Made by a program: the position numbers and the translations under genes. A DNA stretch of 64,000 nt. Source: Bradyrhizobium sp. AUGA SZCCT0283. Lineage in GTDB: Bacteria > Pseudomonadota > Alphaproteobacteria > Rhizobiales > Xanthobacteraceae. Where the stretch lies: positions 186,001 to 250,000 of the forward strand of contig NZ_JAFCLU010000001.1 of NCBI RefSeq assembly GCF_018130385.1, given 5' to 3'. Position 1 is the first letter of the stretch. Every line of letters starts with the position of its first letter. The notes beneath the pieces are model-generated. The model saw only the letters and a program-made list of their open reading frames with translations. It made no database searches and was not told where the DNA came from. Positions 35,434 through 43,904 of the stretch are shown here, in pieces.

Positions 35434-36114
35434 ATGGTGCCTGCCATGGATGACAAAACCGATACCCAGGCCAAGGCCGGCGCGATGATCGTGCCGGTAA
35501 CGCTGTTCGAGCAGAACTGCACCATCATCTGGCACGAGCCTTCCAAAAAGGCCGTGGTGATCGACCCCGGCGGGGACGTTCCCAAGATCCTGGAGGCGAT
35601 CAAGCAGACCGGCGTCACCGTCGAGAAGATCTGGCTCACCCACGGCCATATCGATCATGTCGGCGGCGCGGCCGATTTGCGCGACGCGCTGCAGGTGAAG
35701 ATCGAGGGCCCGCATATCGCCGACAAATACCTGCTCGACAACGTCGTCTCTAGCGGCGAGCGCTTTGGCATGACCGGCGTGCGCAATTTCGGGCCTGACC
35801 GCTGGCTCGACGAGGGCGATCAGGCCTCGATCGGCGATCTCACCTTCGACATCCTGCACTGCCCCGGCCATTCACCGGGCAGCGTGGTGTTCTTCAACAA
35901 GGAACTGCGCTTCGCCCTTGTCGGCGACGTGCTGTTCAACGGCTCGGTCGGGCGCACGGATCTGCCCGGCGGCAGCCACGCCACGCTGATCAATTCGATC
36001 AAGGAAAAGCTGCTGCCGCTCGGCGACGATGTCGGCTTCATCTGCGGCCATGGCGCCGGCTCCAGCATCGGCCAGGAGCGGATGACCAATCCTTTCATCA
36101 CCGGCGAGATGTAA
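35434..36114 (+). CDS. Metallo-beta-lactamase-fold hydrolase, glyoxalase II-like
   Basis: The product is 226 residues from the ATG at 35434 or 222 from the ATG at 35446. The zinc-binding HxHxDH motif is THGHIDHVGG, with further ligands in HCPGHSPGSVVF, the Asp in ALVGDVLFNGSVGRTDLPGGS and the His in ICGHGAGSSIG. It is cytoplasmic, probably a thioester or glutathione-dependent hydrolase; the exact substrate cannot be told. YcbL-like type II glyoxalases have the same size and motifs. It is divergent from the RMD1 gene. Confidence 0.92.
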   Translation: MVPAMDDKTDTQAKAGAMIVPVTLFEQNCTIIWHEPSKKAVVIDPGGDVPKILEAIKQTGVTVEKIWLTHGHIDHVGGAADLRDALQVKIEGPHIADKYLLDNVVSSGERFGMTGVRNFGPDRWLDEGDQASIGDLTFDILHCPGHSPGSVVFFNKELRFALVGDVLFNGSVGRTDLPGGSHATLINSIKEKLLPLGDDVGFICGHGAGSSIGQERMTNPFITGEM

Positions 36115-36120
36115 GCGCGA

Positions 36121-36224
36121 CTATTCCGCCGCCATCCCCGGCATCTTCCGGCGCGAGATGGCGCGTGTCCCGGTCGCCGATCGCGGCGATGGCGGGAACG
36201 AGCGCGGGCACGTGGTGTATCGAA
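36121..36224 (-). pseudogene. Possible remnant of a gene C-terminus beside ridA
   Basis: On the minus strand a short frame ends ISRRKMPGMAAE followed by TAG at 36123-36121, a natural-looking C-terminus, yet it begins within the ridA 3' flank with no start codon. It may be what is left of a gene displaced when ridA arrived. Chance is possible. Confidence 0.25.
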
Positions 36225-36602
36225 TCAATCGTGAATGACAGCTGTCACCTCGATTTCGGCTCGAGCCGAAGCGGGTGTTAGACCAGCGACCTGTACAAGA
36301 GTGCTTGCTGGACGCGACGCACCGAATGTCTCTTCATGCGCGCGCGCGATTTGGTGGACATCTGCCATGTCGAGAACATAGACAACGGTTCGTACGACGT
36401 GACGTAGCTCCGCGCCGGCCTCCGCAAGCGCCACCGCGACCGTGGCGATTGCGGACTTCATCTGGGCGTAGGCATCGCCATCGAGGTGTTGACCGCGGGC
36501 CGTCGTTCCGGAAACAAACACTTGGTTCCCGACGCGGACGGCGCGCGCATAGCCGTATGCGTCCTCGAAGGGATAGCCCGAAGAGAAATTGGTTCTGATC
36601 AA
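36225..36602 (-). CDS. RidA family (YjgF/YER057c/UK114) protein
   Basis: The product is 125 residues, the family size. Motifs are RTNFSSGYPFEDAYGYARAVRVGNQVFVSGTTA, NVG-like AQMKSAIATVAVALAEAGAELRHVVRTVVYVLDMADVHQIARAHEETFG, and the deaminase Arg-Glu pair in ASARAEIEVTAVI. RidA hydrolyses reactive enamine/imine intermediates such as 2-aminoacrylate; the RXXXE-type catalytic arginine context is present. The codons are less GC-rich in the third position than in neighbouring genes and the gene stands alone, so acquisition by transfer is possible. Confidence 0.88.
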   Translation of the reverse strand: MIRTNFSSGYPFEDAYGYARAVRVGNQVFVSGTTARGQHLDGDAYAQMKSAIATVAVALAEAGAELRHVVRTVVYVLDMADVHQIARAHEETFGASRPASTLVQVAGLTPASARAEIEVTAVIHD

Positions 36603-36759
36603 CGGTCAACTCCTCCGCGGTACTGCTTCAGTACAGCACGCGCGTGAGTGGATGTCTTCAAGCGTCGTACCGAGAAGACCAGATGGCGGGCGACGAAGTC
36701 ACGGTCACGCCGATCAAACTGTTTGCCGAAACCGCGTCAGCGTGGGCGCCGCCGGCGCG

Positions 36760-37962
36760 CTATTTCATCAGTCCCGCGGCCGTCAGGGCGCGGGTGATGA
36801 CGGCGCCGACATCGATGCCGCGGCGTTTGGGTTCGCGCGGCGCCGGCTTGGGTTGGCGAACCGGCTTGTGGGACTTCGACCAGAGCGTGGCGGCGAGATC
36901 GGAGGACTGCAGGGATACCGTAGCCGCCGATGGAGTGACCGGCACCTTGACCACCGGCTTTGCAGTCTCGCTGACGCGCTCGGTGAGGCCGAAGAAGTTC
37001 GCGATGTGATAGGATGACGAGATCCCTGCCTCGATCAGGAACGCACCTTCCGCGCCATAGCGTTCGTCATTGCCGGCCAGGCCCAACGGCGTGCCGTGGG
37101 CCATGTCGGTGATGGTGTAGGACTCGACGACGGTCTCGCCGTCGGCGTTCCACCAGACCTCGCGCGGATGGCCGTCGACATCGCCGATCGACATCGGCGC
37201 TGACGGCAGGCCGTGAACGTCGAGCCATTGCTTGATGATTTCGTCGGCGTTGCCGGGGTTGACCGTGCGGTCGGCGCTGCCGTGCCACACCGACACTTTC
37301 GGCCACGGACCCCTGTGCTTCGAAGCCTTGCGGACGAGATCGCCCAACTTGCCGGCGGGACGCGACGTCGACTGCATCATGCCGCCGAGCGCTTCCCGTA
37401 CATTGCTGGCGATGCCGTACGGCAGACCTGCGATGATGGCGCCGCCTGCGAACACTTCCGGATAGGCCGCCAGCATCACCGACGTCATCGCGCCGCCGGC
37501 GGAAAGGCCGGTCACATAGATGCGGCGGGGATCGATTTTGTGATCGGCGACCATCCGCGCGACCATCTGCCGGATCGAGGCGGCTTCGCCGCGGCCGCGC
37601 GCGATGTCGCCCGGATTGAACCAGTTGAAGCAGGTGTTGGCGTTGTTGGAGCCCTGCTGTTCGGGCATCAGCAACGCAAAGCCGTAGCGTTTGGCAAGTG
37701 TCGACCAGCCGGCACCCAAATCGTAACCAGCCGCGGTCTGGCCGCAGCCGTGCAGGACGACGACGAGCGCCGGCGCGCGCGGCAACGGCTCCGGCACATA
37801 GGCGAACATTTTGAGCGCGCCGGGATTGGTGCCAAATCCTGAGATTTCGACGAGCGGACTGCTGGCCCCCGGCGAAGTGCTTCGGCCATAGATTCCCAAG
37901 CCATTGAACCCGTTCAGCTTCGGGAAATGGCGCAAGAATTCGACATTCTTCGCGAGCGACAA
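36760..37962 (-). CDS. PHB depolymerase family esterase (alpha/beta hydrolase)
   Basis: The product is 400 residues. It contains the esterase PHB-depolymerase fold: FAYVPEPLPRAPALVVVLHGCGQTAAGYDLGAGWSTLAKRYGFALLMPEQQGSNNANTCFNWFNPGDIARGRGEAASIRQMVARM, the nucleophilic serine in YVTGLSAGGAMTSVMLAAYP, SVWHGSADRTVNPGNADEI with the acid residue, and MAHGTPLG with the catalytic His. The C-terminus is Pro/Lys-rich (KPVRQPKPAPREPKRRGIDVG), perhaps a granule- or membrane-associated tail. No secretion signal is evident at the N-terminus. It complements phaZ at 27193-28542, which is the intracellular Cys-type enzyme. Confidence 0.93.
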   Translation of the reverse strand: MSLAKNVEFLRHFPKLNGFNGLGIYGRSTSPGASSPLVEISGFGTNPGALKMFAYVPEPLPRAPALVVVLHGCGQTAAGYDLGAGWSTLAKRYGFALLMPEQQGSNNANTCFNWFNPGDIARGRGEAASIRQMVARMVADHKIDPRRIYVTGLSAGGAMTSVMLAAYPEVFAGGAIIAGLPYGIASNVREALGGMMQSTSRPAGKLGDLVRKASKHRGPWPKVSVWHGSADRTVNPGNADEIIKQWLDVHGLPSAPMSIGDVDGHPREVWWNADGETVVESYTITDMAHGTPLGLAGNDERYGAEGAFLIEAGISSSYHIANFFGLTERVSETAKPVVKVPVTPSAATVSLQSSDLAATLWSKSHKPVRQPKPAPREPKRRGIDVGAVITRALTAAGLMK

Positions 37963-38112
37963 GAGGACTCCTGGGGCGATTGTTCGGGGTGATTGTTCTT
38001 AATGACGTTACTTAATCATGCTACTAGGAACAGATAGTTGCTGCACTGCGAAATAAAAAGGCCGTGCACTGTCATTCCCCACAATCAAATTTTGGCAGAT
38101 GACGTTAATTTG

Positions 38113-39519
38113 TCATCTCGTGACCCGACGCGTCCATGTCAGAAATGCGGCGCAGGCGACGATCGACAGCGTCAACAGCGCCAATGCGGCAAGCAGCGCC
38201 AGCCGGCTCGACTGATTCGATTCGATCGCGAAGAATACCGCGCCGATCGCCGCGACGCCCGCGGCGTTCGCAATCTGCGCCGTCGTGCCGTAGGTGCCGG
38301 AGGCTGCGCCGGCGCTCACGGGCTTCACGGTCGAGAGCACGGCGCTCGACAATGGCGCCATGACGAGTCCCTGGCCGTAGCCGAAGATCGTCAGCACCGG
38401 TGCAAGAACCATTACGGATGGCGTATCGATCCATTCGATCGCCATCACCAATGCCGCAAGGCCGGCAATCTGCACGGCGCAGCCCTCGATCAGCACCAGC
38501 GTGCCGCGATATTTGGCGCGCATTCCACTATGGCGCGAAGCGATCACGAAGGTTAGCGCCAGCGGCAGGAAGACGAGCCCGGCCTGCAGCGGCGGAATCT
38601 GCAGCCGGTTCTGCATATAGATCGTCATGACCAGATAGAACGACAGATTGGCAAAGAAGAAAAAGAACACGGCGGCCAGCCCGCGCATGAAGGCCTTGTC
38701 CGACAGCAGTGCGAGATCGATCAACGGCATGCCGCCGCGGCGGGCAACCGCGCGTTCGAGCCGCAGGAAGGCAGCGACGATGGCAACACCTACCGCCATC
38801 ACCAACCAGACCGCGGGCGACCAGTGCAGATCGTGGCCGAACAGCAGCGGGCCGATCAGGCACAGCAGGCCAAGAAACAGCACGATCGCACCCGGAATAT
38901 CCAGCCGCGTCCCGGCCCGGCGCTGAAAGCCCGGCATGATTTTCCAGGCCGCGGCGATGATGGCAGCTCCGACGGGCACATTGACGAAGAACACCGCGCG
39001 CCAGCCGAGCCCCGCCAGATCAAGCGTGACCAGGATGCCGCCGAGCAGGAAGCCTGCCGCGCCGGCCAGGCCGAGCATGATGCCGTAGATGCCGAAGGCG
39101 CGGGCCCGCGAGGCATCCGCAAACAGCAAATGAAGGGTGGCAAGCACTTGCGGCACCATCAGGGCCGCCGTCGCGCCCTGCGCCAGCCGCGCCGCGATCA
39201 GTTCAGGGCCGGATTGCGCCAGGGCGCACCACAGCGAGGTGATGGTAAAGCCGGCGACGCCCGATATGAACACGTTCCGCGCGCCGTAGATATCGCCGAG
39301 CCGGCCGCCGGTGACGACCAGCGTGGCATAGGCGATCAGGTAGACTGCGATGACCGCCTCGATCTGCGCCGCGCTCGCGTGCAGTTCGGCCGCTATCGTC
39401 GGGATCGCGACGTTGACGATGAAGGCGTCGACCCCGAACATGAATTGCGCCGCGACGACGGTCGCCAGCACCCACCAGCGGCGCGAAGTATCGACGGGAT
39501 TCGAGACGATCTGATGCAT
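38113..39519 (-). CDS. MFS transporter, DHA2 (14-helix) drug exporter family
   Basis: The product is 468 residues with about fourteen hydrophobic helices. The N-terminal QFMFGVDAFIVNVAIPTIAAELHASAAQIEAVIAVYLIAYATLVVTGGRLGDIYGARNVFISG carries the MFS motif A (GRLGDIYGARN) and is typical of DHA2 members such as EmrB/QacA. PAMLFVQPILATLHLLF-like QVLATLHLLFADASRARAFGIYG follows. It probably exports toxic organic compounds with the proton motive force. It is followed by no membrane-fusion partner in the window, and neighbours do not indicate the substrate. Confidence 0.93.
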   Translation of the reverse strand: MHQIVSNPVDTSRRWWVLATVVAAQFMFGVDAFIVNVAIPTIAAELHASAAQIEAVIAVYLIAYATLVVTGGRLGDIYGARNVFISGVAGFTITSLWCALAQSGPELIAARLAQGATAALMVPQVLATLHLLFADASRARAFGIYGIMLGLAGAAGFLLGGILVTLDLAGLGWRAVFFVNVPVGAAIIAAAWKIMPGFQRRAGTRLDIPGAIVLFLGLLCLIGPLLFGHDLHWSPAVWLVMAVGVAIVAAFLRLERAVARRGGMPLIDLALLSDKAFMRGLAAVFFFFFANLSFYLVMTIYMQNRLQIPPLQAGLVFLPLALTFVIASRHSGMRAKYRGTLVLIEGCAVQIAGLAALVMAIEWIDTPSVMVLAPVLTIFGYGQGLVMAPLSSAVLSTVKPVSAGAASGTYGTTAQIANAAGVAAIGAVFFAIESNQSSRLALLAALALLTLSIVACAAFLTWTRRVTR

Positions 39520-39637
39520 GGGAACGGGCCTTGTCCGGGAATCGTTGCATCGGATGATCTCAGGCCTCGATCATGTCCGCGATTACCCCGGAGGTAAGCG
39601 ATCCCGTGCGGATCGGCGGCTGCTTCAGGCCGCAGCG

Positions 39638-41107
39638 CTAGATCGCCTTCAGCTTCCGGTAGGCGAACCACACCATCTTCAACAATAGCCAGCCGTCGCG
39701 GAAGCGCGAGATCTGGGTCTCGCCGAAGGTGCGGGCCTTGTAGTGGATCGGGGTCTCGATGATCTTCAGGTTCATCTTGGCCGCGCCGAAAATCAGGTCG
39801 AAATCGCCGAACGGATCGAAATTTCCGAAATAGTCGCGCTCGCGCGCCAGCACCTCGTAGTCCCTGCGCAGCAGCACCTTGGTACCGCACAGCGTGTCGG
39901 TCAGGCGGGTATTGACGAGATAGCTGAAGAGGTAGGCGAAGCAGCGGTTGGCGATGAAGTTGAGCGGGCGCATCGCCTCGGTTTCCATCGGATAGACCAG
40001 GCGGGTCCCGTTGACGAACTCGGCCTTTCCGCTCTCGATGACCGCGTGATATTTCGGCAGCGCTTCCGGCGGCATGGTCAGATCGGCGTCAAGAATCATC
40101 AGCACGTCGTTCTTCGCCGCGGCAAACCCCTTGCGAACGGCATCGCCTTTGCCCTTGCCGTCCTGCTTCAGCACCCTGATGTCCCACTCACCCTTGTAGG
40201 CGTCGCGGACGCGCTCGCACTCCTCGAACGTGCCGTCGCTGGAATTGCCCTCGACGAACAGAATCTCCTGCGCCGAACCGAACCGCGGCATACGCAAAAT
40301 CGCGTTCTCGATATTGCCGCGCTCGTTGCGGCACGGAATCAGGATGCTTGCGGAAAACTTCCGATCGGGAAATTGCCGCATCGGCCGGCCGACCAGGTAG
40401 GTCCGCAGGCACAGATGCCGGATTCCCGGCAGCGGCGCGATATAGCGGTTGACGAGCGGTCCGAGCCCGAACAGGCGGACCGGGATCAACTGTCGCTGTT
40501 CCTGTCGTATCACCTCGAAATCGGCGATATCCATCAGGTTGAGGAAGTCCACGGTGGCGATGTAGTTGACCTGCGACTGCCGGCTCTTGAATCCCATCAG
40601 CTCGGCGAGCTTCAGAATCGGCTCCCACAAATGCGAATAGTAGGAAATGACAATACGCGTGGACGGTCCGCACAGGTACCGCACGAGCCGCAACGTGCCG
40701 TCGATGTCCTCGAACATGCCGATGGTGTCTGCAATCACGACATAGTCGAACGGGCCTTCGATCGCCGCCAGCGTTGCCGGATCTTCCGCATCGCCCAGAA
40801 CAAAATGCAGATCGGGATGAAGGGCCCGGGCCCTCGCAACCGTCCTGGCACTGAAATCGACCCCGACGCCGTAGGACGGTCGCAAGGCGGCAAGCATGTC
40901 GCCGCGGCCGCAGCCGAGTTCCAGAACCCGCTTGCCGGGCGGAATCAGGAATTGCGTGAATTTCAGATCGTCCTCGCGATAGGTGGAGTTGTACTTGCCG
41001 CCAAGATATTGCTCGCCGCCGGAGGCTTCGGCTTGATCGAGCAGGACCCGTTTTCGCTGGCTGACCGCTTGCACGGCGCCATCCTGCTTTGGCAGAGCAG
41101 TAATCAT
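39638..41107 (-). CDS. Bifunctional SAM methyltransferase / family 2 glycosyltransferase fusion
   Basis: The product is 489 residues. The N-terminal half is a class I methyltransferase with VLELGCGRGDMLAAL (motif I, about 61-75), GVDFSARTVARAR and DYVVIADTIGMFEDIDGTL. The C-terminal half, from about 252, is a GT-A glycosyltransferase: SILIPCRNERGNIENAILRM, EILFVEGNSSDGTFEECERV, the DxD-like ILDADLTMPPEALPKYH (340-342) and GTRLVYPMETEAMRPLNFIANRCFAYLFSYL. Such fusions modify sugars or polyprenyl-linked glycans. It stands next to a GT-C-like membrane protein and a FkbM methyltransferase, suggesting a surface-glycan locus. Cytoplasmic location with membrane association is likely. Confidence 0.9.
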   Translation of the reverse strand: MITALPKQDGAVQAVSQRKRVLLDQAEASGGEQYLGGKYNSTYREDDLKFTQFLIPPGKRVLELGCGRGDMLAALRPSYGVGVDFSARTVARARALHPDLHFVLGDAEDPATLAAIEGPFDYVVIADTIGMFEDIDGTLRLVRYLCGPSTRIVISYYSHLWEPILKLAELMGFKSRQSQVNYIATVDFLNLMDIADFEVIRQEQRQLIPVRLFGLGPLVNRYIAPLPGIRHLCLRTYLVGRPMRQFPDRKFSASILIPCRNERGNIENAILRMPRFGSAQEILFVEGNSSDGTFEECERVRDAYKGEWDIRVLKQDGKGKGDAVRKGFAAAKNDVLMILDADLTMPPEALPKYHAVIESGKAEFVNGTRLVYPMETEAMRPLNFIANRCFAYLFSYLVNTRLTDTLCGTKVLLRRDYEVLARERDYFGNFDPFGDFDLIFGAAKMNLKIIETPIHYKARTFGETQISRFRDGWLLLKMVWFAYRKLKAI

Positions 41108-41241
41108 TGAAGCCTCACTCGAACGCGCGAACGATCAGTCGATCGAGCGAGACAAGCGTTGCTGCTGGGGGTTGTCAACCAGAATGGGGCTAGGGCCAAC
41201 GACGTGCGGCGATGGCTGCGCAAAGACCTTCGCGCGCTACG

Positions 41242-42861
41242 TCATCGGCGGATCACAAGGAAAGTCGTGCGCAGCTCGATCAGCCGGTCGCCGTCCTGCA
41301 TAGTGATCGGCTTCGATGCCAGTAACGCGATGTTGGGGGCGGTCCTGATGCTTTCGGCGGTCGGGAAGTAACCCTTGTCGAGGACAAAGGCGCCGACCTC
41401 GCGATCAACCAGATCGACCGTCATGCTGCTGACCACGTTCGGACGGCTCCGGCGATAGGCCTCGGTCAATCGCGGGACGCTGCCATAGGTCACCACAAAG
41501 CCCTCCCCAAAATCCGCAAACGGTACCCGATAGACAAATTCCACTACACGCTTCTCGCCTGCGAGATGCGTGTGGATGTCTTCGTAATCCGCTTTCGCCA
41601 GCTCGGTCGTGCTCGATCGCGACGCCAGCACGGAGATCAGCGCCGGCATGGTCTGCGTAGCCATGAGCAGGGAAACGACTATGGCGAGCACCGCTCCGGA
41701 TGCACCAGGCCGGAAACCCCAGTCTTTCAGCAGCAGATAGCCGCCGACCATGCCGGCGGGCAACGTCGCGGCAACACCTGCGGTGTAGTGAAGCGCGTAG
41801 TGCTTCATGACGATGATCGCCGACAGACTGCATGCGAATCCCGCACCGATGCTGATAATCGCTGCTGGAAAATGCGGAGCACCCCTCAGGCCGGTTGCGA
41901 GCCCGCCGGCGATCAGGATAGCGCCGCCGCACAGCGCGAGAACCATCGCATAAGCCCTGTCGGCTGGTATCGCGGCCACGGCGCGCCACAAGGCTTCGCT
42001 GCTTACCATGCCTCCTTGCCCTGTCCCGTACATGCCGGAACCACGAAAGATGCTCTTGTGGAATTGATAGAGGTCGTGAAATCCCTCCCGCCCGATTATG
42101 GCGAAGCCGACGGCGAGGACGACGAGGAAAAAGATTGCGCCAAACAGGATGCAGAGCCGCCCTGCGCGCATCCATCCCGGCTTACGGAAGATCAGATTCA
42201 GGATACCGGTAGCGGCGAGCGCCAGCGCAACGTAGATGTAGGAGAGCTTGTTCAGATAGGCGAATGCGCCGGTCGCCGCCGACAAGGCGGTGACACCCAT
42301 CAGCAGGTCGCGATCATAGGCGATCCTCACCAGCACCGCAAGGAAGAGGGCGTTGATGAAAATCGCGAACGAATCAATCGACGGCGACAGGAACATCAGC
42401 AACACCGCCGGCGTGGAGACCAGCCAGACGATCAGGCCGAGCGCGACGACGCCGGCCGGAGCTAGTTTCTGCGCCGTGCGCGCAAACACGTAAATGCCGA
42501 TCGCGCCAACCAGCGCGCCAAGCCAAATCGCATTCTGATGAAATCGCTCGACATTCGCGATCACCGTCGCGAAGAATCCTGGATCGGATGTCGCCGTCGG
42601 ATAGCCGGCGAGCGCCAGCGCCAGCCAGCTCATGAAATAGAAGGGCACGCCGGGGTGATCCATCATGCCGCGCGCGGGATACATTTGGCGGTCGGCAAGC
42701 CGATAGGCCAGGTTCAGTGCGTCCGCGAGCCCAAGCGGCTCATAGTCGGTATTTGCCCAGAACGAGCTGGGATAAAGCGCAAAGAGAATGGGAGGAAGCG
42801 AGAGAAACAGGATCGCGAAGCCGAGCGACCACGGCCATCGCCTGTGCAAATCAAAGCTCAT
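41242..42861 (-). CDS. Polytopic membrane protein, GT-C glycosyltransferase-like
   Basis: The product is 539 residues. It has about ten transmembrane helices with a long first extracytoplasmic loop containing the acidic pair in SSFWANTDYEPLGLADALNLAYRLADRQMYPARGMMDHPGVPFY, the arrangement of GT-C transferases such as PMT/ArnT (catalytic Asp in the first loop). The C-terminal 160 residues form a soluble periplasmic domain (from about RSSTTELAKADYEDIHTHLAGEKRVVEF). It probably transfers a sugar from a polyprenyl carrier. The family is only suggested by topology; there is no clear sequence hallmark. It lies 134 bp upstream of the methyltransferase-GT2 gene on the same strand. Confidence 0.72.
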   Translation of the reverse strand: MSFDLHRRWPWSLGFAILFLSLPPILFALYPSSFWANTDYEPLGLADALNLAYRLADRQMYPARGMMDHPGVPFYFMSWLALALAGYPTATSDPGFFATVIANVERFHQNAIWLGALVGAIGIYVFARTAQKLAPAGVVALGLIVWLVSTPAVLLMFLSPSIDSFAIFINALFLAVLVRIAYDRDLLMGVTALSAATGAFAYLNKLSYIYVALALAATGILNLIFRKPGWMRAGRLCILFGAIFFLVVLAVGFAIIGREGFHDLYQFHKSIFRGSGMYGTGQGGMVSSEALWRAVAAIPADRAYAMVLALCGGAILIAGGLATGLRGAPHFPAAIISIGAGFACSLSAIIVMKHYALHYTAGVAATLPAGMVGGYLLLKDWGFRPGASGAVLAIVVSLLMATQTMPALISVLASRSSTTELAKADYEDIHTHLAGEKRVVEFVYRVPFADFGEGFVVTYGSVPRLTEAYRRSRPNVVSSMTVDLVDREVGAFVLDKGYFPTAESIRTAPNIALLASKPITMQDGDRLIELRTTFLVIRR

Positions 42862-42965
42862 CCGCCGCCCACTGCAGTCTCATCTTGCAAAAACAGGCCT
42901 CAAGGGAGCTATTGTGGCTTTAAATCGGGCTTGTCAACCAAAGCGCAAATGCTGCGGCACTGGCA

Positions 42966-43844
42966 ATGGCGCAGGCTTCCGCGGTAGATGAACCGCCAGC
43001 AATCCAACGCTGGAAATCGAGACCGTCGGACCACACCGAAATGCTTGCAGTCTTCATCAGGGATTCCGCCGTCAAGCTGTTCGAGCTGACGGCAAAGCTC
43101 GGGCTGCAGCGGCTTCCGTTGTTCGATCGGGCGTTCCTTGCGCTCTATGCGATCTACAAGGAGCGCTTCGAGGCCGGCCCGATAGACCGGCTCAAAGAGT
43201 TCGTGCCTGAGGGCGCGCTGGTCATCGATGTCGGCGCCAATGTCGGATTTTTCGCGCTGCGTTTCGCCAGATGGGTCGGCGATGGTGGCAAGGTCATCGC
43301 GATCGAACCGGAAGACCGTAACTACGACAGCGTGCTCAAGGCGCTCGGCAAGGCCGGCCTTTCAAAACGCGTCGAACCGTTGAAGGCGGTGGCGGCCGCT
43401 GCTCCAGGCAAGCTATCGCTCGAGATCAACCCACTTCACCCGGCCGACCACAAGATTTCGCGCGACGGCACCGGATTGCAGGTGGACGCCGTAACGCTCG
43501 ACGCGCTTGTGCCCGACAAGGCGAAGCTGCACCCGGCCCTGGTGAAGATCGACGTCCAGGGCGCGGAGATGATGGTGCTCGAGGGCGCCACCGACATCCT
43601 GAGACTGGCGGGACCGGCGCTTTTCGTGGAGTTGCATGAAGGCGGATTGAACATGTTCGGATCATCCATATCCGCCATCATGGATCATCTTTCGCAGTTT
43701 GGTTACGAGGCCTATTGGCTGGAACGAACCGGATCACACCGCAAGACAAGCGCGCCGGAGATCCATGCCAAGGCGAGCCATACCGGATATGTCGATGTTC
43801 TGTTTCTCAAAGCCAGCCCACCGGAGACTGCGCCTATTTCCTGA
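42966..43844 (+). CDS. FkbM family methyltransferase
   Basis: The product is 292 residues from the ATG at 42966, or 267 from ATG 43041. The FkbM core is GALVIDVGANVGFFALRFARWVGDGGKVIAIEPEDRNYDSVLKALGKAGLSKRVEPLKAVAAAAPGKLSLEINP, followed by the family-typical PALVKIDVQGAEMMVLEGATDILRLAGPALFVELHE. It methylates hydroxyls or other positions of sugars or secondary metabolites. It is divergent from the GT-C-like gene with a 104-bp spacer. Confidence 0.92.
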   Translation: MAQASAVDEPPAIQRWKSRPSDHTEMLAVFIRDSAVKLFELTAKLGLQRLPLFDRAFLALYAIYKERFEAGPIDRLKEFVPEGALVIDVGANVGFFALRFARWVGDGGKVIAIEPEDRNYDSVLKALGKAGLSKRVEPLKAVAAAAPGKLSLEINPLHPADHKISRDGTGLQVDAVTLDALVPDKAKLHPALVKIDVQGAEMMVLEGATDILRLAGPALFVELHEGGLNMFGSSISAIMDHLSQFGYEAYWLERTGSHRKTSAPEIHAKASHTGYVDVLFLKASPPETAPIS

Positions 43845-43904
43845 AATGAACGCGATTTCCTCTGCGCGCGACCAAGCAGCATCGTCGTCCGCCAGAGATG
43901 GTTC

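Noticed and set aside
36603..36759. Possible small gene between ridA and the PHB-depolymerase-type esterase
   Set aside because: No start with a ribosome-binding site or reasonable composition was found; the region is treated as plain spacer.
39743..41110. A 455-codon plus-strand frame over the methyltransferase-GT2 fusion
   Set aside because: Shadow of the real gene, which shows motifs for both enzymes in the other direction.
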